Assembly: GCA_011523635.1 (NCBI GenBank)
Contig: WTGI01000039.1
Coordinates: 1-35,757 of the forward strand
Origin: Acidimicrobiia bacterium
Lineage (GTDB): Bacteria > Actinomycetota > Acidimicrobiia > Spongiisociales > Spongiisociaceae
Length of the DNA stretch: 35,757 bases
Reading direction: 5' to 3'
Below are positions 25,278-33,205 of the stretch, piece by piece (within the stretch, counting starts at the first letter, position 1; the number at the start of each line of letters is the position of its first letter). A program made the position numbers and the translations under genes. The notes beneath the pieces are model-generated. The model did no database searches, was not told where the DNA came from, and worked only from the letters and a program-made list of their open reading frames with translations.

Positions 25278-26037
25278 TCGTCCGATCCTTGCCGATCCCG
25301 GCTCGCCGGGCCTCCAGCTCTGCCCGACGTGCCGGTGATGCCAGGAGGGCCTCTCGTTCGGACTGCCAGTCGGCAGCATCGAACCCTTCAGCGCTGTCGA
25401 GCGCCGCCAACAATGCCTTGGTAGCTGTTGTGGCGGCAGAGTCCAGATGGCGGCCCGCGAGCAGGCCCTTTGCCGTCTCAACGGTGGTCCCGGCGCGCAC
25501 GATCATTGCTGTGCCGGGCGGAAGCTGCCGACCCGACAGTTCTTGCTGCAGCACGACAAGGCGACGGACGGTTTGCGAGCCGAGGCGGGCGTGCAGGCGA
25601 GCCAACGATGCCGGATTGTAGAGGATCCCCAGGCCGGCCGATGGCACGGCGAGACGCGCCTCGTCCGAGACCACCACGGCATCGCAGGACCACGCCAGGT
25701 CGACGGCGCCGCCATAACAGGCACCCTCGACGGCCGCAACTATCGGCAGCGGGCTCCGGGTAAGACGCCGGCAGAGCCTTTCGAGTTCGTCGTCGAATCC
25801 AAGATCGTCAATCGTGCCGGCCAACTCGAACAGATCCGCTCCCGCGCTAAACCGTTCGGGGCCACCGGTCAACACCACTCCTGTTGCTCGGGTTGCCTCG
25901 GATCCCTGAGTCTCAGCCGCGTCCAAGACCGCTTCGATTCGGCGAATCGTCCGGCGCCGGAGGGCGTTGGCACGCTGCGGCCGGTTGATCTCGATCTGCC
26001 AGATCGAGCCGTCGACACTGCTGACGACACCGCTCAT
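25264..26037 (-). CDS. Crotonase-family protein lacking both hydratase glutamates
   Basis: This 257-residue protein has the enoyl-CoA hydratase/isomerase fold, with the oxyanion-hole stretches FSAGADLFEL (residues ~63-72) and EGACYGGAVDLAW (~104-116). The two glutamates used by true hydratases are absent: the position of Glu144 of rat hydratase is Asp113, and that of Glu164 is Ser133 (LAVPSAGLG instead of a PE...LG pattern). A different reaction, such as isomerisation, thioester hydrolysis or ring cleavage, is therefore more likely than hydration. The ATG is five bases after the amidase stop. It lies within the catabolic operon beside a MaoC hydratase that could supply the hydration step. Confidence 0.85.
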   Translation of the reverse strand: MSGVVSSVDGSIWQIEINRPQRANALRRRTIRRIEAVLDAAETQGSEATRATGVVLTGGPERFSAGADLFELAGTIDDLGFDDELERLCRRLTRSPLPIVAAVEGACYGGAVDLAWSCDAVVVSDEARLAVPSAGLGILYNPASLARLHARLGSQTVRRLVVLQQELSGRQLPPGTAMIVRAGTTVETAKGLLAGRHLDSAATTATKALLAALDSAEGFDAADWQSEREALLASPARRAELEARRAGIGKDRTNAPQ

Positions 26038-26042
26038 GGGAT

Positions 26043-27413
26043 TCACAGGCGGGGCGATAGTCGGGCGAAGGGACGCAGGTCCAGCTCGGCCTCGAGTTGC
26101 TCGACGAGGGACAGCAACTCGGTATCGCCCCCGTAACGTCCCACTAACTGGATCGCAACCGGGAGGCCGTTGGCAAATCCGGCAGGCAGAACCACCGCTG
26201 GATGTCCGGAGACGTTGAAGGGCGCCGCGAACGGAAAGGCCCCCCACAACCGGCCCACAGGCTCACCGGCGATGGTCGTGGGCCGGGAGCCCAACTCGAA
26301 AGCGGTGGTGGCCGTGGCCGGAGTGGCGATCACGTCGTAGGAGGAGAAGTAGCGGTCCACCCGCTTCCGGTACTGCGCCAGGGCGAAGCGTGCTGCCGCC
26401 AGAACACCTGGATCGAGTTGTTCGGCCGCCATCAGAGACCGCTTTTGATACCACGTCAACTCGTGCGGACCACGAAGCAAGTGGCCGCGGCGTTCGCCCT
26501 CCTCGGCCAGCACGAGTGGGCCGAATATCTCCTCCCAGCCGCCGAAGTCCAGGTCTACGGAACTCACCTCGTGGCCGCAGGCTGCCAATCGCCTAACCGC
26601 GGCAGCCAACACATCGCCGACGTCGGCGTCGATCGGGCGGCCTTCGGGCTTGGGGCACCAAGCGACGCGGCGCGGGCTCAGGTCGTCCGGAGTGTCTGGG
26701 GCGCCGGTGCCGTTGGCGGACAGCACCGAGTGCAAGCGGCGGGAGTCGGCGGCGGTGCGCGCCAGGGGCCCCACGGAGATGAACGGGCTGAACGCTCGGA
26801 ATCCCCCGTGGTCGGCGATGGTCCCGTAGGTGGGCTTGAAGCCCACGAGTCCGCAGAACGAGGCCGGGATCCGGATCGAGCCTCCGCCGTCGGACCCGAG
26901 GCCCAGGGTGCAGGTACCGGAAGCCACAGCGGCCGCCGCGCCGCCGCTGGACCCGCCGGCGGTGCGAGAAGGGTCATAGGGGTTCGAGGTGTCGGGGCCC
27001 AGCAAGTTGTCCGTAGTCGCCGACTGGCAGAATTCCGAGACGTTGGTCTTGCCGACCACGACCGCTCCCGCGCGGAGCATGCGGCGCACCGCGCCGGAGT
27101 CGTGTCGGGCCACGTCGTTGGCGTGGGCCAGGGAGCCCAGCGTGGTGACGTGTCCCTTGATGTGGAAGACGTCCTTGATCGAGACAGGCACGCCGGCGAG
27201 AGGACCGGCGCTGCCGTTCCGGTAAGCGGCTTCGGCCGCGACGGCCTGGCGGTGGGCCAGCTCGGGGGTGGCGAGAACGAAGGCGTGCAGGGTCGGGTTG
27301 ACCTGGGCCAGGCGGGCCTGCGCCAACTCGGAGACCTCGACCGGCGACAGCGAGCCGCTGCTGTAGGCCTCGACAAGCCGCTGCACCGGCCACCACAGTG
27401 GTCCCTCATCCAC
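26043..27413 (-). CDS. Amidase-signature family hydrolase
   Basis: This 456-residue enzyme cleaves amide or sometimes ester bonds. The Ser-Ser-Lys triad is visible: Lys80 in PVSIKDVF, Ser155 in AGGSSGG and the nucleophile Ser179 in DGGGSIRIP. The C-terminal half has the usual [13 protein letters not shown] pattern ([14 protein letters not shown]) and [12 protein letters not shown] take GTG 27413, which overlaps the SDR gene by eight bases; an ATG at 27449 would overlap by 44, and AGGAGG lies 11 bases before the GTG. It resembles amidases of unknown substrate more than GatA, and no gatB or gatC is nearby. In this operon it probably releases an acid or amine from a larger amide. Confidence 0.9.
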   Translation of the reverse strand: MDEGPLWWPVQRLVEAYSSGSLSPVEVSELAQARLAQVNPTLHAFVLATPELAHRQAVAAEAAYRNGSAGPLAGVPVSIKDVFHIKGHVTTLGSLAHANDVARHDSGAVRRMLRAGAVVVGKTNVSEFCQSATTDNLLGPDTSNPYDPSRTAGGSSGGAAAAVASGTCTLGLGSDGGGSIRIPASFCGLVGFKPTYGTIADHGGFRAFSPFISVGPLARTAADSRRLHSVLSANGTGAPDTPDDLSPRRVAWCPKPEGRPIDADVGDVLAAAVRRLAACGHEVSSVDLDFGGWEEIFGPLVLAEEGERRGHLLRGPHELTWYQKRSLMAAEQLDPGVLAAARFALAQYRKRVDRYFSSYDVIATPATATTAFELGSRPTTIAGEPVGRLWGAFPFAAPFNVSGHPAVVLPAGFANGLPVAIQLVGRYGGDTELLSLVEQLEAELDLRPFARLSPRL

Positions 27414-28167
27414 GAGCCGACACGCCTCCTGAGACGGTGAACACCTCACCGGTTACGTAGCCCGCCTCATCCGACGCCAGGAACGACACCATGCTCGCGA
27501 CATCCTCAGGCTGCCCTATACGGCCCAGGAACGCCTTGTCGGACAGGTAGCTGTCGAAGAACTCCTGCGGGTAGATCCTACGCAAGAAGTCGTTGTAGAT
27601 CAGGCCCGGAGCCACCGCGTTGACCCGCACCCCGTGGACTCCGTTCTCGGCCGCAGCCACCCGGGTCAGCGCGAGTACACCCGCCTTGGCCGCGGAGTAG
27701 GCGGCGCCATGCTCGGCGGACATCTCCCAGGCCGCTATCGAGGAGATGTTGATGATCGAACCGCCGGCACGGGGGATCATTGCTTCGAGCGCGTAGCGCA
27801 TGCATACGAATGTGCCGGTCAAGTCGACGTCGAGGCACCGCTGCCAGGTTTCCAGAGACATCTCGGCCACCGGCTCGATCCTCGACCAGCCCGCATTGTT
27901 GACCAGCACATCGAGCCCGTTCTTTGCAGCCGCGACTTCCGAGATCACGCTGCGCACCTGATCGTGGTCGGTGACGTCGAGGTGGTAGCTGGTCACCTCA
28001 CGCCCTACCTCGTCGGCCAGTGCACCGGCAAACTCGCGGCACCGTCGCTGGTGGGCGTCGGTGACGACGACATCAAATCCGTCGCGGGCGAGCCGTCTCG
28101 CTACCGCCGCTCCGATGCCGGCGCCGGCTGCCGCGGTCACCAATGCCACGCGCCGGTTGCCTGCCAT
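27406..28167 (-). CDS. SDR-family NAD(P)-dependent oxidoreductase
   Basis: This 253-residue protein is a classical short-chain dehydrogenase. The cofactor loop is TAAAGAGIG (an Ala at the first glycine), followed by NNAG at 90-93, Ser142/143 and the YxxxK pair Tyr157/Lys161. An Asp after the second strand (VVVTDAH) favours NAD over NADP. The C-terminal PEDVASMVSFLASDEAGYVTGEVFTVSGG is typical. It looks like hydroxyacyl-CoA dehydrogenases of alicyclic-acid pathways (BadH type). AGGAGGAGG-type ribosome site and ATG 28167 share one base with the upstream stop. In the operon it would oxidise a hydroxyacyl intermediate. Confidence 0.93.
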   Translation of the reverse strand: MAGNRRVALVTAAAGAGIGAAVARRLARDGFDVVVTDAHQRRCREFAGALADEVGREVTSYHLDVTDHDQVRSVISEVAAAKNGLDVLVNNAGWSRIEPVAEMSLETWQRCLDVDLTGTFVCMRYALEAMIPRAGGSIINISSIAAWEMSAEHGAAYSAAKAGVLALTRVAAAENGVHGVRVNAVAPGLIYNDFLRRIYPQEFFDSYLSDKAFLGRIGQPEDVASMVSFLASDEAGYVTGEVFTVSGGVSARG

Positions 28168-29180
28168 CAGCTTCCTCCTCCTGCCTCGACCGCACCGATC
28201 ACGGTGTCGGCCAGCTGTTCCAGTCGCTGCTCGCGCCCTCCGGACAGCAGCGCGAAGGTGATCCGGTCGATGTCGAGCTGCCAGAGCTGACGGAGCCGGT
28301 CAACGCACATGCCGAGGTCGCCCGCCAGCGCCACCGATCTCACGAAGTCGTCGGACACGGTGTGCTTGTGCTCAGCCTGCAGCGAGAGGTGGTCGACGAG
28401 GCCGTACTGCTCCGCGGCCCGAGCGAACTCGGGACGGAACCTCTCCCAAGCAGGCGGCATCCGCTTCCATTGGTGGAAGGTGGCCGCCTGGCTGGTGGCC
28501 CATGCTCTCACGTCGTCGGTCGCGCTCTCCACGTCGTCGCCCACCGACATGGTGACGAACAGGTCGACGGTCAGCTGCCTGCGGTCGCGCCCGGCTGCCG
28601 CCAACCCCTGGTGTATGTGGTCGAGTTGCCATTGGCAGAATTCGGGATCTGCGGCTCCCATGAGCACGGCTCCGTCGCAGGTTTCTCCGGCGAGCCGCAA
28701 CATGGCAGGCTGCGAGACCGCCAAATATATGGGAACCTGTCGCTTGGCGGTGGCCAGGCGAACCTGGCTGCCATAGAGGTCGCACGGCTCGCCGCTGAAG
28801 AGTTGGCGGAACTCATCGATCCCGGACCGCAGCTCTCCAATCCTGGACGGTGCGCCCCCTGCGCCGAGCACGGCAGACCAACCCGCTCCGAGGCCGAGCA
28901 CGGCGCGGCCGTTGGAGAGCTCGTCCAGCGCAGCGGTGGCATTTGCGGTCACCGTCGGGTGACGCGTCACCAGATTGGTGACACCCGCCCCGATGAGCAC
29001 TTTCTCGGTCGACAGTGCTGCCAGGTTCATGGCGGCATACACGTCTTTCATGCCGAGCTGGAAGTCGATATACCACAGTGCCTCGAAACCCTTGAGGTCG
29101 ATTCGTCGCGCCAATTCGGCCGTCCGGCTCAGAGGCTCTCGGGGACTGACTCCCAAGGAAATGCCGTAGCGCTTCTTCAT
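28167..29180 (-). CDS. Luciferase-like F420-dependent oxidoreductase
   Basis: This 337-residue protein has the luciferase-like TIM barrel. Features are ISLGVSPREP at the start, VYAAMNLAALSTEKVLIGAGVTN, TRHPTVTANATAALDELSNGRAVLGLGAGWSA and a substrate region of ~150 residues. The pattern is closest to the F420-dependent MER-like branch, so F420 rather than FMN is likely but not certain. ATG 29180 overlaps the stop of the hydrolase gene (ATGA) and is preceded by AAAGGTGG; GTG 29192 is an alternative. There is no flavin reductase gene nearby, which also fits F420 use. In the operon it may reduce or oxygenate the ring or an imine of the substrate. Confidence 0.88.
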   Translation of the reverse strand: MKKRYGISLGVSPREPLSRTAELARRIDLKGFEALWYIDFQLGMKDVYAAMNLAALSTEKVLIGAGVTNLVTRHPTVTANATAALDELSNGRAVLGLGAGWSAVLGAGGAPSRIGELRSGIDEFRQLFSGEPCDLYGSQVRLATAKRQVPIYLAVSQPAMLRLAGETCDGAVLMGAADPEFCQWQLDHIHQGLAAAGRDRRQLTVDLFVTMSVGDDVESATDDVRAWATSQAATFHQWKRMPPAWERFRPEFARAAEQYGLVDHLSLQAEHKHTVSDDFVRSVALAGDLGMCVDRLRQLWQLDIDRITFALLSGGREQRLEQLADTVIGAVEAGGGS

Positions 29181-29974
29181 GCTGCAGTCCACCTTTCGCG
29201 CAAGAGCTCCGCGAGCAGCTTGCCGTAGGCGTCGGGTTGGTCGACGGAGAGCAGATGGCCGGCCCCGGCCACCTCGTGGTACCGGCAGTCGTCGACATTG
29301 TCGACGATGATATCGGCGGCCTGGCGCGGGCAGAATACATCGCCGGCCGCCCCGATGACGTCCACGGGAACCTCGATCTGCCTCAGCCGGGGGTTCAACG
29401 GCTCGGAGCGGATTCCTATCATCGCCCGGGCGGCGTTGATGTAGCCGCGGCCGTCCCCGACGGCGTTCAGGCGCTTCGAGGTGAGTGCGTCGATGTCTGT
29501 TGCGGTGACAACCTGGTGGGCCGTGTCATCGCGGAGTCCGGCGGCAAAGTCGTCCCAGTCTCGGGTCTCGATCTGGGCGATGCGACGAGCGAAGAACTCG
29601 GCCGCTGCCGAACCGACCACCGATGACGTGGCGGCCGCGATCAGGTGGCCGATCAGGGTTCTTGGTGTGGACGCAGCCTTGAGCCCGATGGTGCCGCCCA
29701 GTGAGTAGCCGATGACAGCGGCAGGACCCGTCACGACGCGCAGGAAGGCGGAGAGGTCATCGCTCAGTTGCGACAGGGTGCCGTCGGCCTTCCCCGAGGT
29801 TGTACCGCCGTGACCACGAAGATCCAGCGTGTAGACAGCAAATCCGCCCAGGTGGGTGGCGACGGCGTCCCAGGAGCGGAGGTCCTCGGCCAGCCCGTGC
29901 AGCAGCACGACCGGCTGCCCAGAGCCTCTGCGCCGGTAGTTGACCACTATGTCGCCCAACTCGACGGTGCTCAT
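29177..29974 (-). CDS. Alpha/beta-fold hydrolase
   Basis: This 265-residue protein has a complete triad: Ser91 in GYSLGG, Asp212 in AAGDVFCP and His240 in GAGHLLSVDQPD. The oxyanion hole HG (LLHGLAEDLRSW) and the LDLRGHGGTT loop are typical of small esterases, lactonases and C-C hydrolases such as 3-oxoadipate enol-lactonase. The exact reaction is unknown. It starts one base inside the ligase stop (TGATG) and ends overlapping the oxidoreductase start, so it is translated with both. Confidence 0.92.
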   Translation of the reverse strand: MSTVELGDIVVNYRRRGSGQPVVLLHGLAEDLRSWDAVATHLGGFAVYTLDLRGHGGTTSGKADGTLSQLSDDLSAFLRVVTGPAAVIGYSLGGTIGLKAASTPRTLIGHLIAAATSSVVGSAAAEFFARRIAQIETRDWDDFAAGLRDDTAHQVVTATDIDALTSKRLNAVGDGRGYINAARAMIGIRSEPLNPRLRQIEVPVDVIGAAGDVFCPRQAADIIVDNVDDCRYHEVAGAGHLLSVDQPDAYGKLLAELLRERWTAA

Positions 29975-31593
29975 CAGGCCGCGCTCCGATCCGGACCCAC
30001 ACCGTCGGGATCCGCTGCGGCAGTCGAGGCGGAGGCGTTTACGAGTTCATCGCGCAACTGCTGCTTGCGTATCTTGCCGGAGGCTGTACGTGGGAAGCGA
30101 TCGACCTTTATCAGCCGTTCGGGCCAGTAACGCCGCGGCAAGCCCTGCTCGGCGCAGGACGCGATGACATCATCGATGTCGAGGTGGGCGCCGGCCTGAA
30201 CGACCGCGCAGATGCGCTCGCCGAGACGCTCGTCGGGCCACCCGATAACGGCCACACCAACCACGTCGGGGTGGCCGGCGATCGCGTTCTCGGTCTCGAC
30301 GGGGGAGATGTTCACCGCCCCACGGATGATCAGGTCCTTGGCCCGTCCCGTGATCGACACGTATCCGTCGGGATCGATCCGGGCGAGATCGCCGGTGCGG
30401 AAGAACCCGTCGCCGACGATGTGCTCGGCGTACAACTCGGGTTGGCCGTAGTAGCCGTTGAACACCCCGGGCCCTCGCATGACAAGCTCACCGGCCCCCG
30501 TGGCTTGCAACCGCTTGTCCGCGTCGAGGGTTCGTAGTTCCAGCCCGGGAAGTCCCACCCCCACGGTGTTCTCGACCTGGCTGTCGGTCGAGGAGGGCAC
30601 ACAGGTGGTGAGGCCGCCTTCAGTCATGCCCCACAAGGGCGTGACGAACGTGTTCGGTAACTCGGTTCGACAGCGCCGGATAAGGGCAGGAGGCACCTGG
30701 GCTCCACCGCACAGGAAGCTCCGCAGCGACGCCAGCTTCGGATCGCGGCCGGGCCACGAGGCATTAGCCAGATCCATCAGAAACGGGGTCGCAGCCGCAG
30801 TGAAGTCGGCGCGGTGACGAGCCACCAGGTCCAGCGCGGCGACCGGGTCCCACTCCCCTTGGAGGATGAGCAGTGTGCCCAAGAACAAGGACAGGCGGGC
30901 ACCATGAATAGCGCCGACGCTGTGGCCGAGCGGTGAAGGCATGAAAACGGGCGTGCCATGGTCGAGCCCGAACCGATCGGCGAACTGCACGTTCAGCGAG
31001 GCCAACGTGTCCTCGCTATGGCTGACGGCCTTCGGGGGCCCCGTCGTGCTCGACGTGAACATCAAGTGTGCGGTGGTCTCGGGCACATCAACGGCCCGGG
31101 CCGGGGGGACCACCGGGCCAAGCATCGCGAGGCGGGCTCCATCCACCGCTGCGACAGCGATGTCGGCGGAAGCTTCGGCGGCGGCTCGCCTGACCGCGTC
31201 AGCGGGCGACTTTCGACGGCTCCGGCCGGCGCAGACGACCAGGACCGGCTGGACGAGATCGAAGATGTGGCGCAAATGCGCCTCGGGCGTGGTGACCGGA
31301 AGCGTGGCCGGAACGTGGCCCGCTCTCAACACGCCCAGGAACATCACGACCCACTCCATACAGTTGGGCAGAGAGACGACTACCGCCCGCCTGCCCCCAC
31401 CGGCGACCCGGCGGATCTCCTCCGCGGCCTCGCCGGACGCCTCCCAGAGCTCAGACCGCGATAGCGTGTAGCCGCCGCTCACCACGGCAGGTTCGCAAGG
31501 CGCCTCGGTGACGTGCGCCTCGAAGCGGTCGACCAGCCGGCGGCCTGTCCACCATCCCGCGAGCCGGTAGCGTCCTGCGAGGTCATCGATCAC
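29974..31593 (-). CDS. Acyl-CoA ligase (AMP-forming), cyclohexanecarboxylate/medium-chain type
   Basis: This 539-residue enzyme activates a carboxylic acid to its CoA thioester with ATP. The P-loop FTSSTTGPPKAVSH is at ~179-192, LWGMTEGG follows the central sheet, the hinge GDLARIDPDGYVSITGR is clear, and Lys507 in TASGKIRK is the catalytic lysine. The N-terminal YRLAGWWTGRRLVDRFEAH resembles AliA-type cyclohexanecarboxylate ligases, but that is a loose similarity. It starts at GTG 31593 with GGAGGAG upstream and is the first gene of the seven-gene operon, so it probably carries out the entry step. The last ~20 residues are an Ala/Asp-rich tail without known function. Confidence 0.93.
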   Translation of the reverse strand: MIDDLAGRYRLAGWWTGRRLVDRFEAHVTEAPCEPAVVSGGYTLSRSELWEASGEAAEEIRRVAGGGRRAVVVSLPNCMEWVVMFLGVLRAGHVPATLPVTTPEAHLRHIFDLVQPVLVVCAGRSRRKSPADAVRRAAAEASADIAVAAVDGARLAMLGPVVPPARAVDVPETTAHLMFTSSTTGPPKAVSHSEDTLASLNVQFADRFGLDHGTPVFMPSPLGHSVGAIHGARLSLFLGTLLILQGEWDPVAALDLVARHRADFTAAATPFLMDLANASWPGRDPKLASLRSFLCGGAQVPPALIRRCRTELPNTFVTPLWGMTEGGLTTCVPSSTDSQVENTVGVGLPGLELRTLDADKRLQATGAGELVMRGPGVFNGYYGQPELYAEHIVGDGFFRTGDLARIDPDGYVSITGRAKDLIIRGAVNISPVETENAIAGHPDVVGVAVIGWPDERLGERICAVVQAGAHLDIDDVIASCAEQGLPRRYWPERLIKVDRFPRTASGKIRKQQLRDELVNASASTAAADPDGVGPDRSAA

Positions 31594-31629
31594 AGCACTC
31601 CTCCAATCCCGGCCGGGGTGCCTTGCCGC

Positions 31630-31658
31630 AGTATCGCAGGATCACCCATGGTAAGAAA
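31630..31658 (-). promoter_or_regulatory. Predicted promoter of the catabolic operon
   Basis: On the minus strand GATACT (31635-31630) lies 17 bases after TTTCTT (31658-31653). The -35 is weak. It falls within the operator palindrome, as expected for a repressed promoter. Transcription would start about 30 bases before the ligase GTG, leaving room for its GGAGGAG site. Confidence 0.45.
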
Positions 31659-31674
31659 CCGATGTCGCTTTCTT
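31653..31674. promoter_or_regulatory. 22-bp palindrome, probable TetR operator
   Basis: The half-sites AAGAAA and TTTCTT bracket an inner CGA...TCG pair; 18 of 22 positions are symmetric. It is the strongest inverted repeat in the tetR-ligase intergenic region. Its left end covers the predicted -35 of the ligase promoter and its right end touches the predicted -35 of the tetR promoter. TetR dimers typically bind sites of 15-25 bp of this kind, so self-repression and repression of the operon are inferred. Confidence 0.7.
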
Positions 31675-31702
31675 TGTTGGGTGGAGGGACGAAAGGTAAC
31701 AT
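31674..31702 (+). promoter_or_regulatory. Predicted tetR promoter
   Basis: TTGTTG (31674-31679) and TAACAT (31697-31702) are 17 bases apart on the plus strand. The transcript would begin near 31709 and have a leader of about 100 bases before ATG 31812. The -35 box begins at the last base of the operator palindrome. Confidence 0.5.
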
Positions 31703-31811
31703 CCTTCGCCGCGGGCCCGCAGACTCGAGACGACCCGCACAGGGACCAGCAACACGGGGCCCGGTCACGTGCCTCACGACCTACAGACGCCCTCGAATGA
31801 TGGGAGCGCCC

Positions 31812-32429
31812 ATGGCCACCGAGCCGACCACCCCTAAAGGCCACCGGACGCGACAGGGGATCCTCGACGCAGCGTCGAAGGTCTTCACCAAGGACGGCTA
31901 CGTCGATGCCCGCATGAGCGATGTCGCAGTACAGGCAGGACTCTCCTTCGGAGGCCTGTACAGGTACTTCGATAACAAGGAGGACCTCTTCCGGAGTGTC
32001 ATCCGGAACCTCCACGAGGAACTCTTCCGGAGGAGCCGGTCGTCGACACCCATCGCCGAGGACCCTGAGGCCGCTCTGTTCGAAGCCAACCTCGGATACC
32101 TCCAGCACTACCGCGACAACAGCGGCGTGCTGAGGGCATTCATCGAGGCGACAACGGTCGAGGAGCGATTCACCACAATCTGGTGGACCATGCGCGAACG
32201 CCACGTCGCCCGGTTCGTCCATGCAGTCGAGGACGACGAACGCGTCCAACTCGACGGACTTGATCCAGCCACGGTGGCCCGAGCGATGGCTTCCCTGGTC
32301 GAGCAAACCGCCTACACGACATTCGCCCACGCCGCCCTCAACACGGCGCCCGTGGACGTGGAGACGGTAGCCCGTATCGTCACCAGAGCCTGGTACCGCA
32401 CCTTCTACGGGAGTCCCTCCACATACTGA
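31812..32429 (+). CDS. TetR/AcrR-family transcriptional regulator
   Basis: This 205-residue regulator has the TetR DNA-binding domain in residues ~12-60: RQGILDAASKVFTKDGYVDA, MSDVAVQAGLSFGGLYRYF and NKEDLFRSV, with the typical helix-turn-helix. The rest is an all-helical ligand domain with SGVLRAFIEATTVEERF and a C-terminal TetR_C-like part. ATG 31812 follows GGGAG by five bases; a longer frame from 31623 would cross the promoter. It is divergent from the ligase operon and convergent with the Liv transporter, so it most likely represses the catabolic operon until an acyl-CoA or the substrate binds. Confidence 0.93.
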   Translation: MATEPTTPKGHRTRQGILDAASKVFTKDGYVDARMSDVAVQAGLSFGGLYRYFDNKEDLFRSVIRNLHEELFRRSRSSTPIAEDPEAALFEANLGYLQHYRDNSGVLRAFIEATTVEERFTTIWWTMRERHVARFVHAVEDDERVQLDGLDPATVARAMASLVEQTAYTTFAHAALNTAPVDVETVARIVTRAWYRTFYGSPSTY

Positions 32430-32474
32430 CGAGACCCAACCCGCCGCCCGGTCGAGGATGATCCCTGCCGGCGC

Positions 32475-32491
32475 GGTGCCCGACGGGCGCC
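32475..32491. terminator. Hairpin between convergent tetR and livF
   Basis: GGTGCCC (32475-32481) can pair with GGGCGCC (32485-32491) through one G-T pair around a GAC loop. It sits immediately next to the livF stop and 46 bases after the tetR stop. There is no T-run on either side, so it is only a possible bidirectional terminator. Confidence 0.35.
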
Positions 32492-33205
32492 TCATGTCCC
32501 CGAGCCCAGATAAGCGGCAGCTAGCCTCTCGTCGGTCAGGAGGGCCCGGTTCGAGGCCTCCAGGACCACCTCCCCGGACTCGAGCACGTAAGCCCGTTCA
32601 CAAATCTCGAGCGCCTCATGGGCGCGTTGCTCCACGACGATCGTTGCGGTCGTCTCGCTCTCGAGCAGCCGCGCGATGCCCTCGAAGACGCTGTCCGCGG
32701 CGCGGGGAGCCAGCCCCATCGAAGGTTCGTCGAGCATGAGCAGCCGTGGGCAGGCCATCACGCCGCGAGCAACCGCCAGCATCTGCTGCTGGCCTCCCGA
32801 CAACGCGCCTCCGTCCCGGTTAAGCATGTCGGCCAGCGCAGGGAAGATCTCGAGCACCAGATCGAGGCGTTCGCCGTGCCGGTGCTGGGCGCCGCCGCGG
32901 TGGCTGCCGAGGCGAAGATTGTCGGTCACCGTCATCGATGCAAAGATCATCCGCCCCTGAGGCACGTGCACGATTCCGGCCTCGACGCGTTTGTGCGGCG
33001 GCTGAGAGTGAAGATCCTGGCCTTCGAAGCGGATCGTGCCCGCGTCTACCTCCACGGTGCCACTGATCGTCTTCAGCAGGGTGGTCTTGCCCGCGCCATT
33101 GGGTCCCAGGATGGCCACACGCTCCCCCGCTCCGACCTGGAAGTCGATGGAGCGCAAGGCCGGGACTCCGTCGTAGCTGGCACGGAGGTCACTGATCTCT
33201 AACAT
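32492..33205 (-). CDS. livF: Branched-chain amino acid-type ABC transporter ATPase LivF
   Basis: This is the second ATPase of a HAAT-family importer, 237 residues, the normal length. It has Walker A GPNGAGKTT at ~34-42, the LivF-typical HVPQGRMIFASMTVTDNL, signature LSGGQQQM at 135-142, Walker B LLMLDEPSMGL with Asp159 and Glu160, and the switch region VVEQRAHEAL where LivF proteins have Gln in place of the usual His. It overlaps the end of the fused livM-livG gene by 17 bases. The substrate may be a carboxylic acid or amide rather than leucine, since such transporters often accompany catabolic operons. Confidence 0.93.
   Translation of the reverse strand: MLEISDLRASYDGVPALRSIDFQVGAGERVAILGPNGAGKTTLLKTISGTVEVDAGTIRFEGQDLHSQPPHKRVEAGIVHVPQGRMIFASMTVTDNLRLGSHRGGAQHRHGERLDLVLEIFPALADMLNRDGGALSGGQQQMLAVARGVMACPRLLMLDEPSMGLAPRAADSVFEGIARLLESETTATIVVEQRAHEALEICERAYVLESGEVVLEASNRALLTDERLAAAYLGSGT

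Noticed and set aside
26202..27440. 412-codon plus-strand frame opposite the amidase
   Set aside because: Shadow; the amidase triad and signature are on the other strand.
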